Shown: positions 28,085-38,650, counted from the first letter of the stretch. The stretch: DNA of 64,000 nt from Legionella sainthelensi (GCF_900637685.1 NZ_LR134388.1:2367501-2431500), one strand, 5' to 3'. Numbers and translations are program-made. Notes: a model not told the origin generated them from the sequence alone.

Positions 28085-29587
28085 ATGATTTCTCAAGGGG
28101 TGAAAAATTACTTGCCTGAATTGGCCCTACGACAAAAACAAGCCCATAACATCATATTTATTACCTTTTGGAGCCAATTTTCTGTCTATGCTCTTAATAC
28201 CATATTAGTCCTATTTTTAACACGCCCTGTGTGGTCCCAAGGTTTGGGTTACAATCAAGCCAAAGCTTATGCTTTCATTGGTGTAGCGCACGCAATGGGT
28301 TATTTGATGCCGATGTTGGGTGGTTATATGGCGGATACTGTGGTTGGAATTAGGCGGTCTATTCTCCTTGGTAGTATCATGTTAGCTAGCGCCTATCTGC
28401 TTATTATGCTCAGTGGATATACTGTGAGCTCTCTTGGCGATACCTTTTTTATTGCTGCATATGCCTTTGTGCCTGCTACTAATTCACTTTTAATGGGAAC
28501 CTCTTCTAGTATGGTTTCTCATATTTATTCAGATAATGCGATTAAAGCAAAATCAGCGATGACCTATTATTACATTGCGATTAATGTGGGCGCATTATTA
28601 GCTACTTTAATCGCCCCACTACTTCTGGAAAGTCGTTATGGACCTCTATCAATCCTTACTATAGCGTTTATAGGTAAATCGATTGCCGCACTAAATTTTG
28701 CCAAACGTTACCCTATTTATGAAAATGTTATCTGGGGTAAAGATTTATCTAAATTCTCAAGAAAAAGCATGTTACATTTAACAGCTTATATAGTCGCCAT
28801 CTATTTGCTGACCTTGTATGCCTACTCTCATGTCTATATAGCAAGTATTATTATTGGATTTGGTTGTGTTATTGGGATTACCTGGTTTTTAAAAAAAACA
28901 TTATCCCTCCAAGGGCTTGTACGCCATAAGCAATTAATTGCCCTCCTGCTGATTGTCGAAGCGGTAGTATTTTTTGTCATTTATAACCAAATGAATAGCA
29001 CTCTAATTCTATTTGCTGAAAATAACTCCGATCATAATATGTTTGGTTTAACTGTTTCTCCTGCTCATTATCAAATACTTAATCCTTTGCTTATTTTGGC
29101 AATTGGTAGCCAGCTTCCACGCTTTTATAAGCTATTTCCTCGCTTCACGATTTCGTACCAATTTGCCTCAGGAACTTTGCTTTCCGGTATTGCTCTTTTA
29201 GTAATGGCTTTTGCTGCTTATGGGTCACAAACTGGAATCATCAATGGCAATTACATTGCACTCACTTATATTCTTATCTCCATCGCAGAGCTATGGGTCA
29301 GTGCTATTGGACTCAGCATGGTAGGTTTATACTGTGATCAAAACTCCATCGCTTTTGCAATGGGAGTTTGGTATCTTGCAAGTTCTTTGGCTCATGCGAT
29401 ATCAGGTAGAATTGCTGCTTGGGTTGCGATACCAAATACCATTCACTCCCCTTTAGAAAGCTTACCCTACTATAAAAACTATTATTTAGTTTTGGGTATC
29501 AGCGCGATGGGATTAGGAGTAATGATGTATTTTTGTGCCTATTTCTTACAAAAGAAAATGAGAAATAAAGGCATTATTTTAAGTTAA
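28085..29587 (+). CDS. POT-family proton-coupled peptide transporter
   Basis: This 500-aa, 12-14-helix symporter of the POT/PTR2 family imports di- and tripeptides with protons. Family motifs include GGYMADTVVGIRRSILLG (loop 2-3) and MTYYYIAINVGALLATLIAPLL, with the conserved Asn, Gly and proton-coupling region. GAGGTTCGAG stands upstream of the ATG. Legionella uses amino acids as its main carbon source, so peptide import fits. Convergent with lipA, 7 bp apart. Confidence 0.9.
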   Translation: MISQGVKNYLPELALRQKQAHNIIFITFWSQFSVYALNTILVLFLTRPVWSQGLGYNQAKAYAFIGVAHAMGYLMPMLGGYMADTVVGIRRSILLGSIMLASAYLLIMLSGYTVSSLGDTFFIAAYAFVPATNSLLMGTSSSMVSHIYSDNAIKAKSAMTYYYIAINVGALLATLIAPLLLESRYGPLSILTIAFIGKSIAALNFAKRYPIYENVIWGKDLSKFSRKSMLHLTAYIVAIYLLTLYAYSHVYIASIIIGFGCVIGITWFLKKTLSLQGLVRHKQLIALLLIVEAVVFFVIYNQMNSTLILFAENNSDHNMFGLTVSPAHYQILNPLLILAIGSQLPRFYKLFPRFTISYQFASGTLLSGIALLVMAFAAYGSQTGIINGNYIALTYILISIAELWVSAIGLSMVGLYCDQNSIAFAMGVWYLASSLAHAISGRIAAWVAIPNTIHSPLESLPYYKNYYLVLGISAMGLGVMMYFCAYFLQKKMRNKGIILS

Positions 29588-29593
29588 TCTCCA

Positions 29594-30582
29594 TTAATTA
29601 TCCAAACCTAAATTATCTTGTTTAAATATTCTATCAGCACGATAACTTGAGCGAACCAGAGGGCCAGAAGCGACCTCGAAAAAGCCTTTCGTTAAGCCAA
29701 TTTGTCTTAATTCAGCAAAAGTTTCCGGAGTAACATAACGAGCGATTGGTAAATGATTTTTGTGGGTTGTAAATATTGTCCTAGAGTAAGAATGTCGACA
29801 TGATGCTTACGTAAATCATCCATGGTTTGTACAATTTCCTCATCACTTTCACCTAGGCCGAGCATCAAACTCGTTTTAGTTAATACATCAGGTCGATAAC
29901 GTTTCGCAAATGCAAGTACACTCAATGTTTGCATATAACCTGCTCTATTATCGCGCACAGGATGAGTTAGCCGTTCTACTGTTTCTACATTTTGTGCAAA
30001 GACATCGACACCACTATCCAATAATAAAGCAATATCTTGTTCTACTCCCTGAAAATCTGGGGTCAAGGCTTCCACCTTGGTTTTGGGAGATCGTTGTTTT
30101 ATAGCGCGTATCGTTTGCGCATAATGATTCGCACCACCATCAGACAAGTCATCTCGATTTACTGAAGTTAAAACAACATAGTCAAGATTCATTAAAGCAA
30201 CGGTATTTGCCGTATTTTCAGGTTCATGCGGATCTAACCAGCCATGAGGATTTCCGGTATCTACAGAGCAAAAGCGACATGCACGAGTACATATTGCCCC
30301 CATTAACATAATTGTTGCGGTTCCATGCGACCAGCACTCAGCAATATTGGGGCACTTTGCCTCCTCACAAACAGTAGCCAAACGGTGTTTTTGAACCTGT
30401 TCTTTTACTTGGTTATAAGCTGGAGTAATTTGATTCACTACCCGCAACCATTTAGGCTTAGGTAATCGCTCATAAGATTGCCCAGTTGATTTCACACCAT
30501 CCTTTATTGCTGTTACGCCATGAGAGGTTTTATATTTTTGTCCACTTTCAACTACAACGGGAATATTAATGGGCTTACTCAT
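29594..30582 (-). pseudogene. lipA: Lipoyl synthase, interrupted by a one-base frameshift
   Basis: This radical-SAM enzyme inserts sulfur into protein-bound octanoate. Both iron-sulfur clusters are readable: [12 protein letters not shown] (auxiliary) and CTRACRFC (SAM). The frame is open from 30582 through [14 protein letters not shown], then breaks at a T5 run on the + strand (29757-29761). With one extra base it reads [14 protein letters not shown] and continues to the normal C-terminus ([15 protein letters not shown]), stopping at 29594. Because lipA is normally needed, a sequencing error is more likely than real loss. Confidence 0.88.
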
Positions 30583-30739
30583 GTTTTCACCTAAAGATAA
30601 GAGTGCTATTTAACACAATTTCACTTAGCTATACCGTATGCATTAATTTGCATGCGAATATCACTTTTCTAAGATTTTAAACTGTGGCAAATACGTACAA
30701 AACAAAGAATGTTGATAATCCCAAATCATCAAAATAAGA

Positions 30740-31900
30740 TCAAGTCAAATTTATAAAGAAGCTACAAACAGCTAAAATAAACAAAATCAATAAAGAGAAG
30801 GTTAAATGAGACAACAGGAAAGGATATATAACGAGACATAATGCTATAACAATCAAAAATAATAACCCCATAGTAGCTAATCTGGCCTTTAACACGGCAA
30901 AACGTTTTAGCTTCAATAAGGCCAAATAAATAAATAAAATCACTATTAATGGAAGTATGTACGTCCCTTGATAAATCAACTGATATAAATTGATTTGCCA
31001 ATTAGAAAAATGTTGATTATTTATCCATTGCTCAAAAATGGTAGACCAATTCATCACGCAAGTTTGTTGATAAATCGTAGTAATTAATCCTGAAAAAACC
31101 GCCAATGAACAATATAAAACATCATTTGATTGTTTTTTGTAATGTTGAATCACAAAATAAATCGTCCCTAATCCTAATAATGTGGCGGGAATCCGCAACC
31201 AAGGGAGTAATGCAAAATAATCACTGGTGTATACTTGTTGAAAATAATGAACAAGCGCTACCGAAGCAATAAAGAATAAACTAGCAATAATTTTATTCTT
31301 TCGCTCCTCAGAGATTAAAAGAAAAGCCAGAAATCCTGCAAAGCAAAAATAGGAGCAAGGATTAAAAGAATCCATTAACGCAATTGTAAGCGTGTAACGT
31401 AATGCTGAAGGCTTTTCTATCATCCCACTATTAAACCGATTAGCATTGGCCCAATGCCTCAATGTATTCACTGTAGTTTTTGTTAAACTGCCTTTACTTT
31501 CAATTTGGTGTTTGCAATATTGAATCGCTGCAAGTAAATCTTTTCCTGTAGTTGAAGCGGAGTCAAAACCTACCCAACGTGAATCACAAAAATAGATTGA
31601 AGGAACCGCAAAATCATCTATTTGTTGCGCGTTTAATAATTGGCTATAGCGAATTAGTGCATCTTTATCCTGATTAATAAAGTTACGCTGAATATGAAGA
31701 TAGGGAGAGTTTTGTCCTAATTCGCTGAAAAACGCATCTGCTTTTTTACAATGAGAACAAGTAGATGAGAGAAACATTTCAACATTTATAATAACCTTGT
31801 TATCAGCATTTTTAGAATACCACGAAGATGATAAATCAGCTGCCGAAACATGAGCACAAATCATTAAGAAAGTGAACAACAATCTAAATAATGTTTTCAT
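30740..31900 (-). CDS. DsbD/CcdA-like membrane protein with N-terminal thioredoxin-like domain
   Basis: This 386-aa protein has a signal sequence (about 1-21), then a thioredoxin-like domain with CSHC near residue 50 (EMFLSSTCSHCKKAD). A helical linker follows. The C-terminal membrane domain has about seven helices and opens with DSFNPCSYFCFAGFLAFLL, the CcdA/DsbD signature. It probably passes electrons across the membrane to a periplasmic thiol pathway, such as disulfide isomerisation or cytochrome c maturation. The partner is unknown. Confidence 0.78.
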   Translation of the reverse strand: MKTLFRLLFTFLMICAHVSAADLSSSWYSKNADNKVIINVEMFLSSTCSHCKKADAFFSELGQNSPYLHIQRNFINQDKDALIRYSQLLNAQQIDDFAVPSIYFCDSRWVGFDSASTTGKDLLAAIQYCKHQIESKGSLTKTTVNTLRHWANANRFNSGMIEKPSALRYTLTIALMDSFNPCSYFCFAGFLAFLLISEERKNKIIASLFFIASVALVHYFQQVYTSDYFALLPWLRIPATLLGLGTIYFVIQHYKKQSNDVLYCSLAVFSGLITTIYQQTCVMNWSTIFEQWINNQHFSNWQINLYQLIYQGTYILPLIVILFIYLALLKLKRFAVLKARLATMGLLFLIVIALCLVIYPFLLSHLTFSLLILFILAVCSFFINLT

Positions 31901-31953
31901 AAAGGTTGTATGCACTAAAATGAAATTAATATAACACTATTAAATCAACTCTG

Positions 31954-32394
31954 TTAATAGGTATGAATATAATTTTCGAGTTGCTCTATAACTCTTGCTT
32001 TATCTTCTAGCAAATGATAGAGCAAGTCACCAATTGACAAAATAGCAATAAATTCATTATTTTCATCGCGAATTAACACATGTCTTCTTTTTGTTGCAGT
32101 TATAACTTGCATCGCTTTTTCTATATGATCGTTAGGACTTAGAATCGTCACTTCTTTATAGACTACGTCCGCTACTTTTGCTGTTTCCAAATTAACACAT
32201 TTATGCAAACAAGATCGTACTATATCTCTCTCTCCAACGATGCCAATGAGTTGATTGTCATTATCTACCACAACCAAGGCTCCTATATCCATTTCTGACA
32301 TGAGATTAATACATTTTTTTACTGAGTCTTCCGGATGAATACAAATAATCTTGCGTCTTGGCGTAGGTAAAGCATTGTGAATTAGGTCAGCCAT
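31954..32394 (-). CDS. Tandem CBS-domain protein
   Basis: This 146-aa protein consists of two CBS domains (about 1-62 and 70-135: IGALVVVDNDNQLIGIVGERDIV and RRHVLIRDENNEFIAILSIGDLL). Such stand-alone pairs bind adenine nucleotides or act as energy sensors. I chose ATG 32394 with GGAG upstream; an ATG at 32406 overlaps that site. It is 67 bp downstream of the BON lipoprotein gene on the same strand in the reverse order of transcription. Confidence 0.85.
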   Translation of the reverse strand: MADLIHNALPTPRRKIICIHPEDSVKKCINLMSEMDIGALVVVDNDNQLIGIVGERDIVRSCLHKCVNLETAKVADVVYKEVTILSPNDHIEKAMQVITATKRRHVLIRDENNEFIAILSIGDLLYHLLEDKARVIEQLENYIHTY

Positions 32395-32458
32395 TTTATT
32401 CTCCATTTGAACACACTTAACCTTTTTTAAATATAGTACAAATGGAGAGCATGAAACC

Positions 32459-32782
32459 TTATGGGCGAATAATAATATTATTTTCTACAGCACGAACACC
32501 AGGAACCTGACGAGCAATCTGCTCTGCTACATCACTTTGGCGAATTTTTTTAACATAACCGGATAAAACAACAACATCTTGTCGGGTTTGGACATGTACG
32601 CGTGCAATTGCAGGATCATCACTACGCATTAAAGCCTCTTGTACTGTTTGAGCCAAATTGGCGCTTGGAGTAACTAATGGTGCCAAAGGACTAAAGAAGG
32701 TATCAGTAGCTCGATTTGACTGACAACCAGCTAGTATAAATAGAAAAAAAACTACAAGTACATTTAGTAAATATTTTTGCAT
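32459..32782 (-). CDS. BON-domain lipoprotein
   Basis: This 107-aa lipoprotein has a signal with lipobox LAGC (MQKYLLNVLVVFFLFILAGC), then a BON domain (about 45-107, VVVLSGYVKKIRQSDVAEQI to GVRAVENNIIIRP) that binds phospholipid or links outer-membrane assemblies. The ATG at 32782 has GGAGAG directly upstream. OsmY/YraP-like lipoproteins of this size protect the envelope. Confidence 0.85.
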   Translation of the reverse strand: MQKYLLNVLVVFFLFILAGCQSNRATDTFFSPLAPLVTPSANLAQTVQEALMRSDDPAIARVHVQTRQDVVVLSGYVKKIRQSDVAEQIARQVPGVRAVENNIIIRP

Positions 32783-32905
32783 TATCTCTCCAACTTTCTT
32801 TATGAATTCAAGCAATAAAAGAACTACTTTTCTCTAGCCAAGTATTCTAAACGAATAGTATGTACTTTAACTGATTAATATACAAATAAAAATCATATCA
32901 CTGCT

Positions 32906-32927
32906 ATACTATTTTTAAAAATAGTAT
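32906..32927. promoter_or_regulatory. Perfect 22-bp palindrome at the phaC start
   Basis: ATACTATTTTT (32906-32916) is followed directly by its exact complement to 32927. It covers a -10-like TATACT (32905-32910) and the first two bases of the ATG at 32926. This looks like an operator; a repressor bound here would cover both promoter and start. Confidence 0.5.
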
Positions 32928-34731
32928 GGTAAGACGAAAAGCCATGAAAAAAACAGCCCAACCAAATTCATCAAAAAATAAGTCAAAATCCAAAATAGAC
33001 AAGCAGCACCAAAAATCACTGATGCATTCGCATAAAGAAGACCATCAAAAAAATGATATTTTTGATTATATAAATAAATATTACCAAGCGAATTTAGGTA
33101 AGTTTACTGCAAGTATTAGCCCGGCATCCACTGCTACCTCATATTTTTCATGGGGAGCAGAACTAGCACAAGCTCCAGGTACATTTTTAAAACTTAGCCT
33201 CTATCCATTATTGCATGTTTCAGATTTAATCCATAATCTTTCTAATTATGATACCCCAGGAAATGGTACAGATGTTCGATTTCATACAGAAAACTGGAGT
33301 CTCTACCCTTGGAGATTATGGGCTGAACTTTTCTTGCAAATTGAAGATTGGAGTTTAAAATCATCCAGTGAAATTCCTGGATTAAACGCTTCTAATAAAC
33401 GAATTGTTTCATTTAGAACCAAACAGTTTCTCGATGCATTATCACCCTCAAATTTTATTTTGACAAATCCTGACCTGTTTAAAGAAACACTGAATTCAAA
33501 GGGGAAAAATTTAATTCGCGGGACACAGTTAGCCTTCCAAGACATGATTGAAAAATTAACCGTAACCGCCCCTGAAGGAATTGAAAACTTTACCCCTGGA
33601 AAACAAGTTGCAATCACTAAAGGTAAAGTGATCTATAAAAATCATTTAATCGAGCTGATTCAATACCAAGCACAGACAAAAAAAGTCTATAAAGAACCTT
33701 TATTGATACTACCTGCATGGATCATGAAATATTACATTCTTGATCTTCTTCCAGAAAATTCTTTAGTAAATTGGTTAACGCAACAAGGGCATACTGTGTT
33801 TATCATTTCCTGGTTAAATCCAACATCCGACGATAGAGAACTTGGAATTGACGAATACTACAAACTTGGAGCAATGGCTGCGATCAATAAAATTTCCACC
33901 CTATTTCCTAAAACAAAAATTCATTTAATGGGATATTGCCTGGGTGGGACTCTAGCGATGATCACAGCAGCTGCAATGGCAAGAGATAATGATGAACGCC
34001 TTAAAAGTCTTTCCCTCCTTGCAGCTCAAGGGGATTTTGTAGATGCAGGAGAACTATTGCTTTTTATTAATAATAGCCAAGTCTCATTTCTAGAAAATGT
34101 AATGTGGGAAAAAGGATATTTAGATACAAAACAAATGGCGGGTAGCTTTCAAATGCTTCGCTCTTACGATCTTATTTGGTCTAAGATGGTACAAGATTAC
34201 ATGCATGGTACACAAAGAGGAATGATTCCATTGCTCGCTTGGAATGCTGATGCGACCCGTATGCCCTATAAAATGCATAGCGAATATCTTGAAAAACTCT
34301 TCCTTAATAATGACTTTGCCGAAGGACGATTTACTGTTGAAGGAAAAAATATAGCTGCAGAAAATATTAAACTCCCTACTTTTGCAGTCAGCACCGAAAA
34401 AGATCATGTAAGTCCTTGGGAGTCGGTGTATAAAATCCATTTGATGATTAAAGGTGATATCACTTTTGTGCTAACTAATGGAGGCCACAATGCAGGGATT
34501 ATTAGTGAACCAGGACACAAAGGCCGTAGTTATTTTATCCGAGAGCAGAAAAAAGAAGAGCCCTACATGTCTGCTAAAAATTGGCTGCACGTAGCAGAAA
34601 ATAAAACAGGCTCATGGTGGTTAGCATGGCATAATTGGTTAGTAAAACAATCTCACCTGGCTCAAATAAAACCTCCTAAACTTGATAAGCAACTACCAGA
34701 CGCTCCAGGAACGTACGTGTTACAAAAATAG
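32926..34731 (+). CDS. phaC: Poly(3-hydroxyalkanoate) synthase, class I
   Basis: This 601-aa enzyme polymerises hydroxyacyl-CoA into storage granules, used by Legionella as a reserve in the transmissive phase. The catalytic Cys338 is in the lipase-box-like MGYCLGGTLAM. The partner Asp is in STEKDHVSPWESV and the His in NGGHNAGI. The N-terminus has the Lys-rich tail and PhaC_N domain (FSWGAELAQAPG, RTKQFLDALSPSNF). A second ATG at 32944 could be the true start, clear of the palindrome. Length is normal for class I. Confidence 0.95.
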   Translation: MVRRKAMKKTAQPNSSKNKSKSKIDKQHQKSLMHSHKEDHQKNDIFDYINKYYQANLGKFTASISPASTATSYFSWGAELAQAPGTFLKLSLYPLLHVSDLIHNLSNYDTPGNGTDVRFHTENWSLYPWRLWAELFLQIEDWSLKSSSEIPGLNASNKRIVSFRTKQFLDALSPSNFILTNPDLFKETLNSKGKNLIRGTQLAFQDMIEKLTVTAPEGIENFTPGKQVAITKGKVIYKNHLIELIQYQAQTKKVYKEPLLILPAWIMKYYILDLLPENSLVNWLTQQGHTVFIISWLNPTSDDRELGIDEYYKLGAMAAINKISTLFPKTKIHLMGYCLGGTLAMITAAAMARDNDERLKSLSLLAAQGDFVDAGELLLFINNSQVSFLENVMWEKGYLDTKQMAGSFQMLRSYDLIWSKMVQDYMHGTQRGMIPLLAWNADATRMPYKMHSEYLEKLFLNNDFAEGRFTVEGKNIAAENIKLPTFAVSTEKDHVSPWESVYKIHLMIKGDITFVLTNGGHNAGIISEPGHKGRSYFIREQKKEEPYMSAKNWLHVAENKTGSWWLAWHNWLVKQSHLAQIKPPKLDKQLPDAPGTYVLQK

Positions 34732-34840
34732 GACTCTTTGCATGACGATTTCCAGTTGTATCTGCTAGAATGGAGATTGTTGAGTGTTACAATTTCGGCA
34801 TGTTGAGTTACTCAATAATGCCTATATGAGAAGATAGAAC

Positions 34841-35731
34841 ATGGACAAGGATTATTACAAAATAATGGGTGTTAACGAAGATGCGTCAGATAAGGACATC
34901 AAAATGGCGTATCGAAGACTTGCCCGTAAATATCATCCAGATATAAGCAAAGAGCCTGATGCTGAAGAGCGTTTTAAAGAAATGGGGGAGGCATACGAAG
35001 TACTAAAAGACCCTACAAAAAGGGCAGAATACGATAAATTCCGAAAAAATAAAGACTTTAATCAGCACGCACAATACACTCATTGGCGACCTGAAGAAAC
35101 AGATCAGTATTACAGTACTCATATAAACGAGGATTTATTCGAATCATTATTTGGTCATTCTCGCTATCGCCAACAACCCAGGGCAGGGCAAGACTATCAC
35201 GGAAAAATTAATATTAGTCTAGAAGAGGCATTTACGGGGACAGTAAAAAACATACAGCTTCCCACAGCACACGATTCTCAGAGGAATATGCAATCGCTTA
35301 AAGTTAAAATTCCTGCTGGCGTAAAATCAGGGCAACAAATCCGATTAGCAGGACAAGGTGCGCCAGGGGTAGATGGAGGACCTAATGGCGACCTCTATCT
35401 TTCTGTGTATGTTGAAAAACACTCTCTTTTTGATGTGATAGATAGCGACATCTACCTCACACTTCCAATTACTCCTTGGGAAGCTGCTTTAGGAACAACA
35501 GTAGTCGTTCCCACATTAGGAGGAAAAATTGACTTAAAAATTCCATCTGGCTCTCAAGGAGGACAAAAGTTAAGACTTAAAAATCGTGGTTTACCTGGTG
35601 CAACACCTGGGCATCAATACATACTTTTGAAAATCATTACTCCGCCCGCAACAAACGAAGCTGCAACGGAACTTTACAAAAAAATGGCCGAAGTGATGCC
35701 TTTTAATCCACGAGAGAAGATGGGGGTATGA
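34841..35731 (+). CDS. cbpA: DnaJ-like co-chaperone CbpA
   Basis: This 296-aa DnaJ paralogue works with DnaK and binds curved DNA. The J domain (about 4-68) has [12 protein letters not shown] short Gly-poor linker follows and the two C-terminal substrate-binding domains begin about residue 115 ([28 protein letters not shown]). The zinc finger of DnaJ is absent, as in CbpA. It overlaps the start of cbpM by 4 bases, so the two are coupled. Confidence 0.93.
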   Translation: MDKDYYKIMGVNEDASDKDIKMAYRRLARKYHPDISKEPDAEERFKEMGEAYEVLKDPTKRAEYDKFRKNKDFNQHAQYTHWRPEETDQYYSTHINEDLFESLFGHSRYRQQPRAGQDYHGKINISLEEAFTGTVKNIQLPTAHDSQRNMQSLKVKIPAGVKSGQQIRLAGQGAPGVDGGPNGDLYLSVYVEKHSLFDVIDSDIYLTLPITPWEAALGTTVVVPTLGGKIDLKIPSGSQGGQKLRLKNRGLPGATPGHQYILLKIITPPATNEAATELYKKMAEVMPFNPREKMGV

Positions 35732-36048
35732 GCATGAAACAAAGTAATACTATAGTCGGTGTACTTATTGAAGAAACAACTACCATTTCATTTAATGAAG
35801 TCTGTCTAAAGTATCAAATTCCTAAAGAATTATTACTAGAAATGGTTGAATATGGTATATTTTCGAGTCAAACCTCAGTATCAGAGAAACTTCAATTGAA
35901 TCAAAAAGACTTACGAAAAATCGAATCTGCATTTCGTCTCCATAGTGACTTAGGAGTTAATCTACCTGGAGTAGCTCTTGTGCTAGAATTATTAGAAAAA
36001 ATAGATGAATTAACTGGCGAACTCAATGTGTTACGCAAACACATTTGA
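35728..36048 (+). CDS. cbpM: Chaperone modulator CbpM
   Basis: This 106-aa MerR-like protein holds CbpA inactive by binding its J domain. It has the typical winged-helix region ([26 protein letters not shown]) and the C-terminal helical segment ([23 protein letters not shown]). The start overlaps the cbpA stop (ATGA). A second ATG two codons later is possible. Confidence 0.9.
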   Translation: MSMKQSNTIVGVLIEETTTISFNEVCLKYQIPKELLLEMVEYGIFSSQTSVSEKLQLNQKDLRKIESAFRLHSDLGVNLPGVALVLELLEKIDELTGELNVLRKHI

Positions 36049-36480
36049 TTTTTTTATTTTCTATTACGGCAAGCCTGTATTTATAAAACCCAAAGAAATT
36101 ATATTTGTTTAGTGGGATGCTTGCCTCTTATGAAAGGATGGATTTGAGCACCGGTTACGTGATAAGAATACTAAAAAATCGGAGCATACATGAATACGAG
36201 GGGCTTATTTAGCTTAATATTTGTTTAAAATGAGCTATAAAAATCCTTCTGGGATATTGGATGTGGGCACCACGATAAATCTCTAAGAATAATAGTTCAT
36301 TTAGGTAAATCTAGAACACGGTATAAAAATCTATTTCTTGCAAAAAAAAGAGACATAGCGAATAAGCACAAGGATAGTTTTTTTCAAAAGGAACTTAATA
36401 AATTCTTTCAAGCTGATATTGCTCCACATTGCAATATAGTAATACAATGAGTAAAGGATACTACTAATTAAGCGAAACTT
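36049..36480. other. 432-bp intergenic stretch before ftsB
   Basis: No coding frame, tRNA or clear hairpin is seen. The minus-strand frame 36331-36531 crosses the ftsB start and has low-complexity content, so it is discarded. A promoter for ftsB probably lies here. Confidence 0.4.
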
Positions 36481-36750
36481 ATGCGTCCACTGTTTATTAT
36501 TTTGATTGTTTCGTTGGTTATTTTGCAGCATAAATTATGGCTGGGCGATGGTAATTTGATTCAATGGCGTGAACTTCAAAAAAAACTTGCTGCTCATGAA
36601 CAAGAAAACAATAAGTTAGCAACACGTAATCGCTCCTTAGAAGCAGACATAAAAGAACTTAAAAATGGTGATCAAGCTTTAGAAGAACAAGCACGATTTG
36701 AGCTAGGGATGATCAAAGAGAATGAAGTCTATTATCATTTTATTGATTGA
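36481..36750 (+). CDS. ftsB: Cell division protein FtsB
   Basis: This 89-aa septal protein forms a complex with FtsL and FtsQ. It has one membrane helix (about 3-20, LFIILIVSLVILQHKLWL). A periplasmic coiled coil follows (about 28-70, LQKKLAAHEQENNKLATRNR), then the conserved C-terminal EEQARFELGMIKENEVYYHF. Normal length, no operon partner within the window. Confidence 0.93.
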   Translation: MRPLFIILIVSLVILQHKLWLGDGNLIQWRELQKKLAAHEQENNKLATRNRSLEADIKELKNGDQALEEQARFELGMIKENEVYYHFID

Positions 36751-36831
36751 GCACAACTCCACATATTAACCAGCGAAAAAAGAAAGTTGATTTCTTCTTT
36801 TTGATTTAGGATAAGAAAGATCCGTGCTTTA

Positions 36832-37713
36832 TTAAGTTCTAAGCAGATCCAGAAATTCAGGTGGTTGTTTATCCCAAAGACTTAGAACATACCCCCCTCC
36901 TCCTGAACCTGTAGGCTTGACGGCTAATGCACCCTCAGCTATTAATCGGTTCATATGTTGCTGAAGACTCTCACTTACTAAACCCCATTGAAAAAAACAA
37001 TCCCCCGCTTTTTCAATCGCATTAGTTAATGAAACTATTGCATCTACATTATTATTTTCTAAAGCATTTCTAGCTTCTTCTACAGCTTCAACCATTTGAC
37101 GATCAATTTGTTCAGCTAATTTGGGGTTTATATCCCATAAGCTTTGTACTTGGTTAATACAATGAGAAGTAATTCCAATTTGTTTACATGAAGATAAAAA
37201 AAACTTGGGATATATTTTTTGTTGAAGAGGCTCCGTACTACCTGCTTTAAAATAGATCCCCCCTTCCGCAGCAACCCCTGCAATATCTAACCCACTGCTT
37301 TTTCCATGAAATAGATGTTCCAATTCTTTGGCAAAAACATCGCATTGGCTTAAATCTATCATTTTTTGCGCACAAAACCAGCGACTCATCGCAACACAAA
37401 GAGCAGCAGAAGCTCCCATTCCAGTACCAACTGGAATGCTACTCTCTATATGAAAATATCCTACAAGTTGATTTATAGAACGTCCTAATATTTGCATTCC
37501 GTGTTCCAGAACGCTCCAAAATAAAAGATGCATATCTGCACCACTACTTCCCTCATAATCAGCACCCAAAGTTGAGGCTGAAGCAGAATAACTTAAAGTT
37601 AATTTTTTTCCCTTAATTGGAAAGACCAATGCAGGATGACCTCTCACCACTGCATGTTCACCCGCCAAAATCCATTTACCATATGTAGTAGTTTCAAAAT
37701 CAAAGAACATCAT
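36832..37713 (-). CDS. mvaK1: Mevalonate kinase
   Basis: This 293-aa GHMP kinase phosphorylates mevalonate with ATP. The N-terminal KWILAGEHAVVRGHPALVFP, the ATP loop VGTGMGASAALCVA and the active-site segment HGKSSGLDIAGVA are characteristic; KPTGSGGGGYVLSL ends the fold. The start overlaps the mvaD end by 14 bases, so the two are coupled. It is slightly shorter than the typical bacterial enzyme. Confidence 0.88.
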   Translation of the reverse strand: MMFFDFETTTYGKWILAGEHAVVRGHPALVFPIKGKKLTLSYSASASTLGADYEGSSGADMHLLFWSVLEHGMQILGRSINQLVGYFHIESSIPVGTGMGASAALCVAMSRWFCAQKMIDLSQCDVFAKELEHLFHGKSSGLDIAGVAAEGGIYFKAGSTEPLQQKIYPKFFLSSCKQIGITSHCINQVQSLWDINPKLAEQIDRQMVEAVEEARNALENNNVDAIVSLTNAIEKAGDCFFQWGLVSESLQQHMNRLIAEGALAVKPTGSGGGGYVLSLWDKQPPEFLDLLRT

Positions 37714-38650
37714 AATTACCTACTAGATAATCACGCTTGAATTCACGTGCTAAATCCTGTTGCTCTGAACGATATAATAGGTGTATATTTGGTCCAGCAT
37801 CCATTGTAACTATTGGGCCATCACCATTCTTATCCCAAAAATCTTCCAAATGATGCAATAATTCTACGCTATTTTCTGTCATATAAGAAAATGGCTGCTC
37901 ACAAGTATGAAATAAGCGATGCATATTTTGAAATTCATGCCAGCATATTTGATAAGCAGAAGCCCAGTTTTTAGACATTAGTGCGCTTAATAAAAGTTTT
38001 AAATGTTCTTCAGCCTCTTGCACGCGCGTTGTATAGAACGCACTTGTCTTTACACGCTTATGTGCCTCACTAGAAGGTACTTCCTTCTTTTTATTACTTA
38101 CTACAATCCCCTGATAAATCAACTGTTCATAGGGCAACTCCACTGCCTGTACTTTGTCCTCTTGCCATAAAGCCCATGGCGAATAAAAAGATCGACACGA
38201 GGATCCTGAGCCTAAGCGGCTTAATTGGGATTGCTCATCTATAGAAGGCATAGGCTGTTGAGTCAGTTCGCTTAAAGCAATTGAAGCGCAACGGGTCAAT
38301 GCTGCAAAACTTGAAGCAGAACTAGCCATACCACTACTATGTGGAAAATTATTACATGACTGTACTAAAAAACCACCTTCATAATCAAAATGCTTTTTTA
38401 TCCGTTCCAAATGGTCAAGGAATTTTTTTTGCCCTTCTGGAGATATAACCAACTCATCAATCCCTCCTGGCACAATGAGAGGCTCCCAAATGTCTTTTTT
38501 CGAACTTAATTTTTCAAGTCTGACAGTACTGATGAGATTATTTAAAGTATAAGATAATGAAGAGTTAGCAGGAGCATTTGAACTCTCATCTTTTTTTCCC
38601 ATATATTTGATTAAAGCAATATTAGCTGGGGCATGAGCAAGCCAATACAT
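37700..38650 (-). CDS. mvaD: Diphosphomevalonate decarboxylase
   Basis: This 316-aa GHMP-fold enzyme makes isopentenyl diphosphate from mevalonate diphosphate. Motifs: APANIALIKYMGKKD, SSLSYTLNN, FPHSSGMASSASSFAALTRC (phosphate loop) and SGSSCRSFY. TVTMDAGPN-type VTMDAGPNIHLLY completes the active site. It is first in the transcript that continues into mvaK1. mvaA and the probable phosphomevalonate kinase are 7 kb away. Confidence 0.92.
   Translation of the reverse strand: MYWLAHAPANIALIKYMGKKDESSNAPANSSLSYTLNNLISTVRLEKLSSKKDIWEPLIVPGGIDELVISPEGQKKFLDHLERIKKHFDYEGGFLVQSCNNFPHSSGMASSASSFAALTRCASIALSELTQQPMPSIDEQSQLSRLGSGSSCRSFYSPWALWQEDKVQAVELPYEQLIYQGIVVSNKKKEVPSSEAHKRVKTSAFYTTRVQEAEEHLKLLLSALMSKNWASAYQICWHEFQNMHRLFHTCEQPFSYMTENSVELLHHLEDFWDKNGDGPIVTMDAGPNIHLLYRSEQQDLAREFKRDYLVGNYDVL

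Noticed and set aside
36331..36531. 66-codon minus-strand frame over the ftsB start
   Set aside because: Low-complexity content and overlap with the well-supported ftsB gene.
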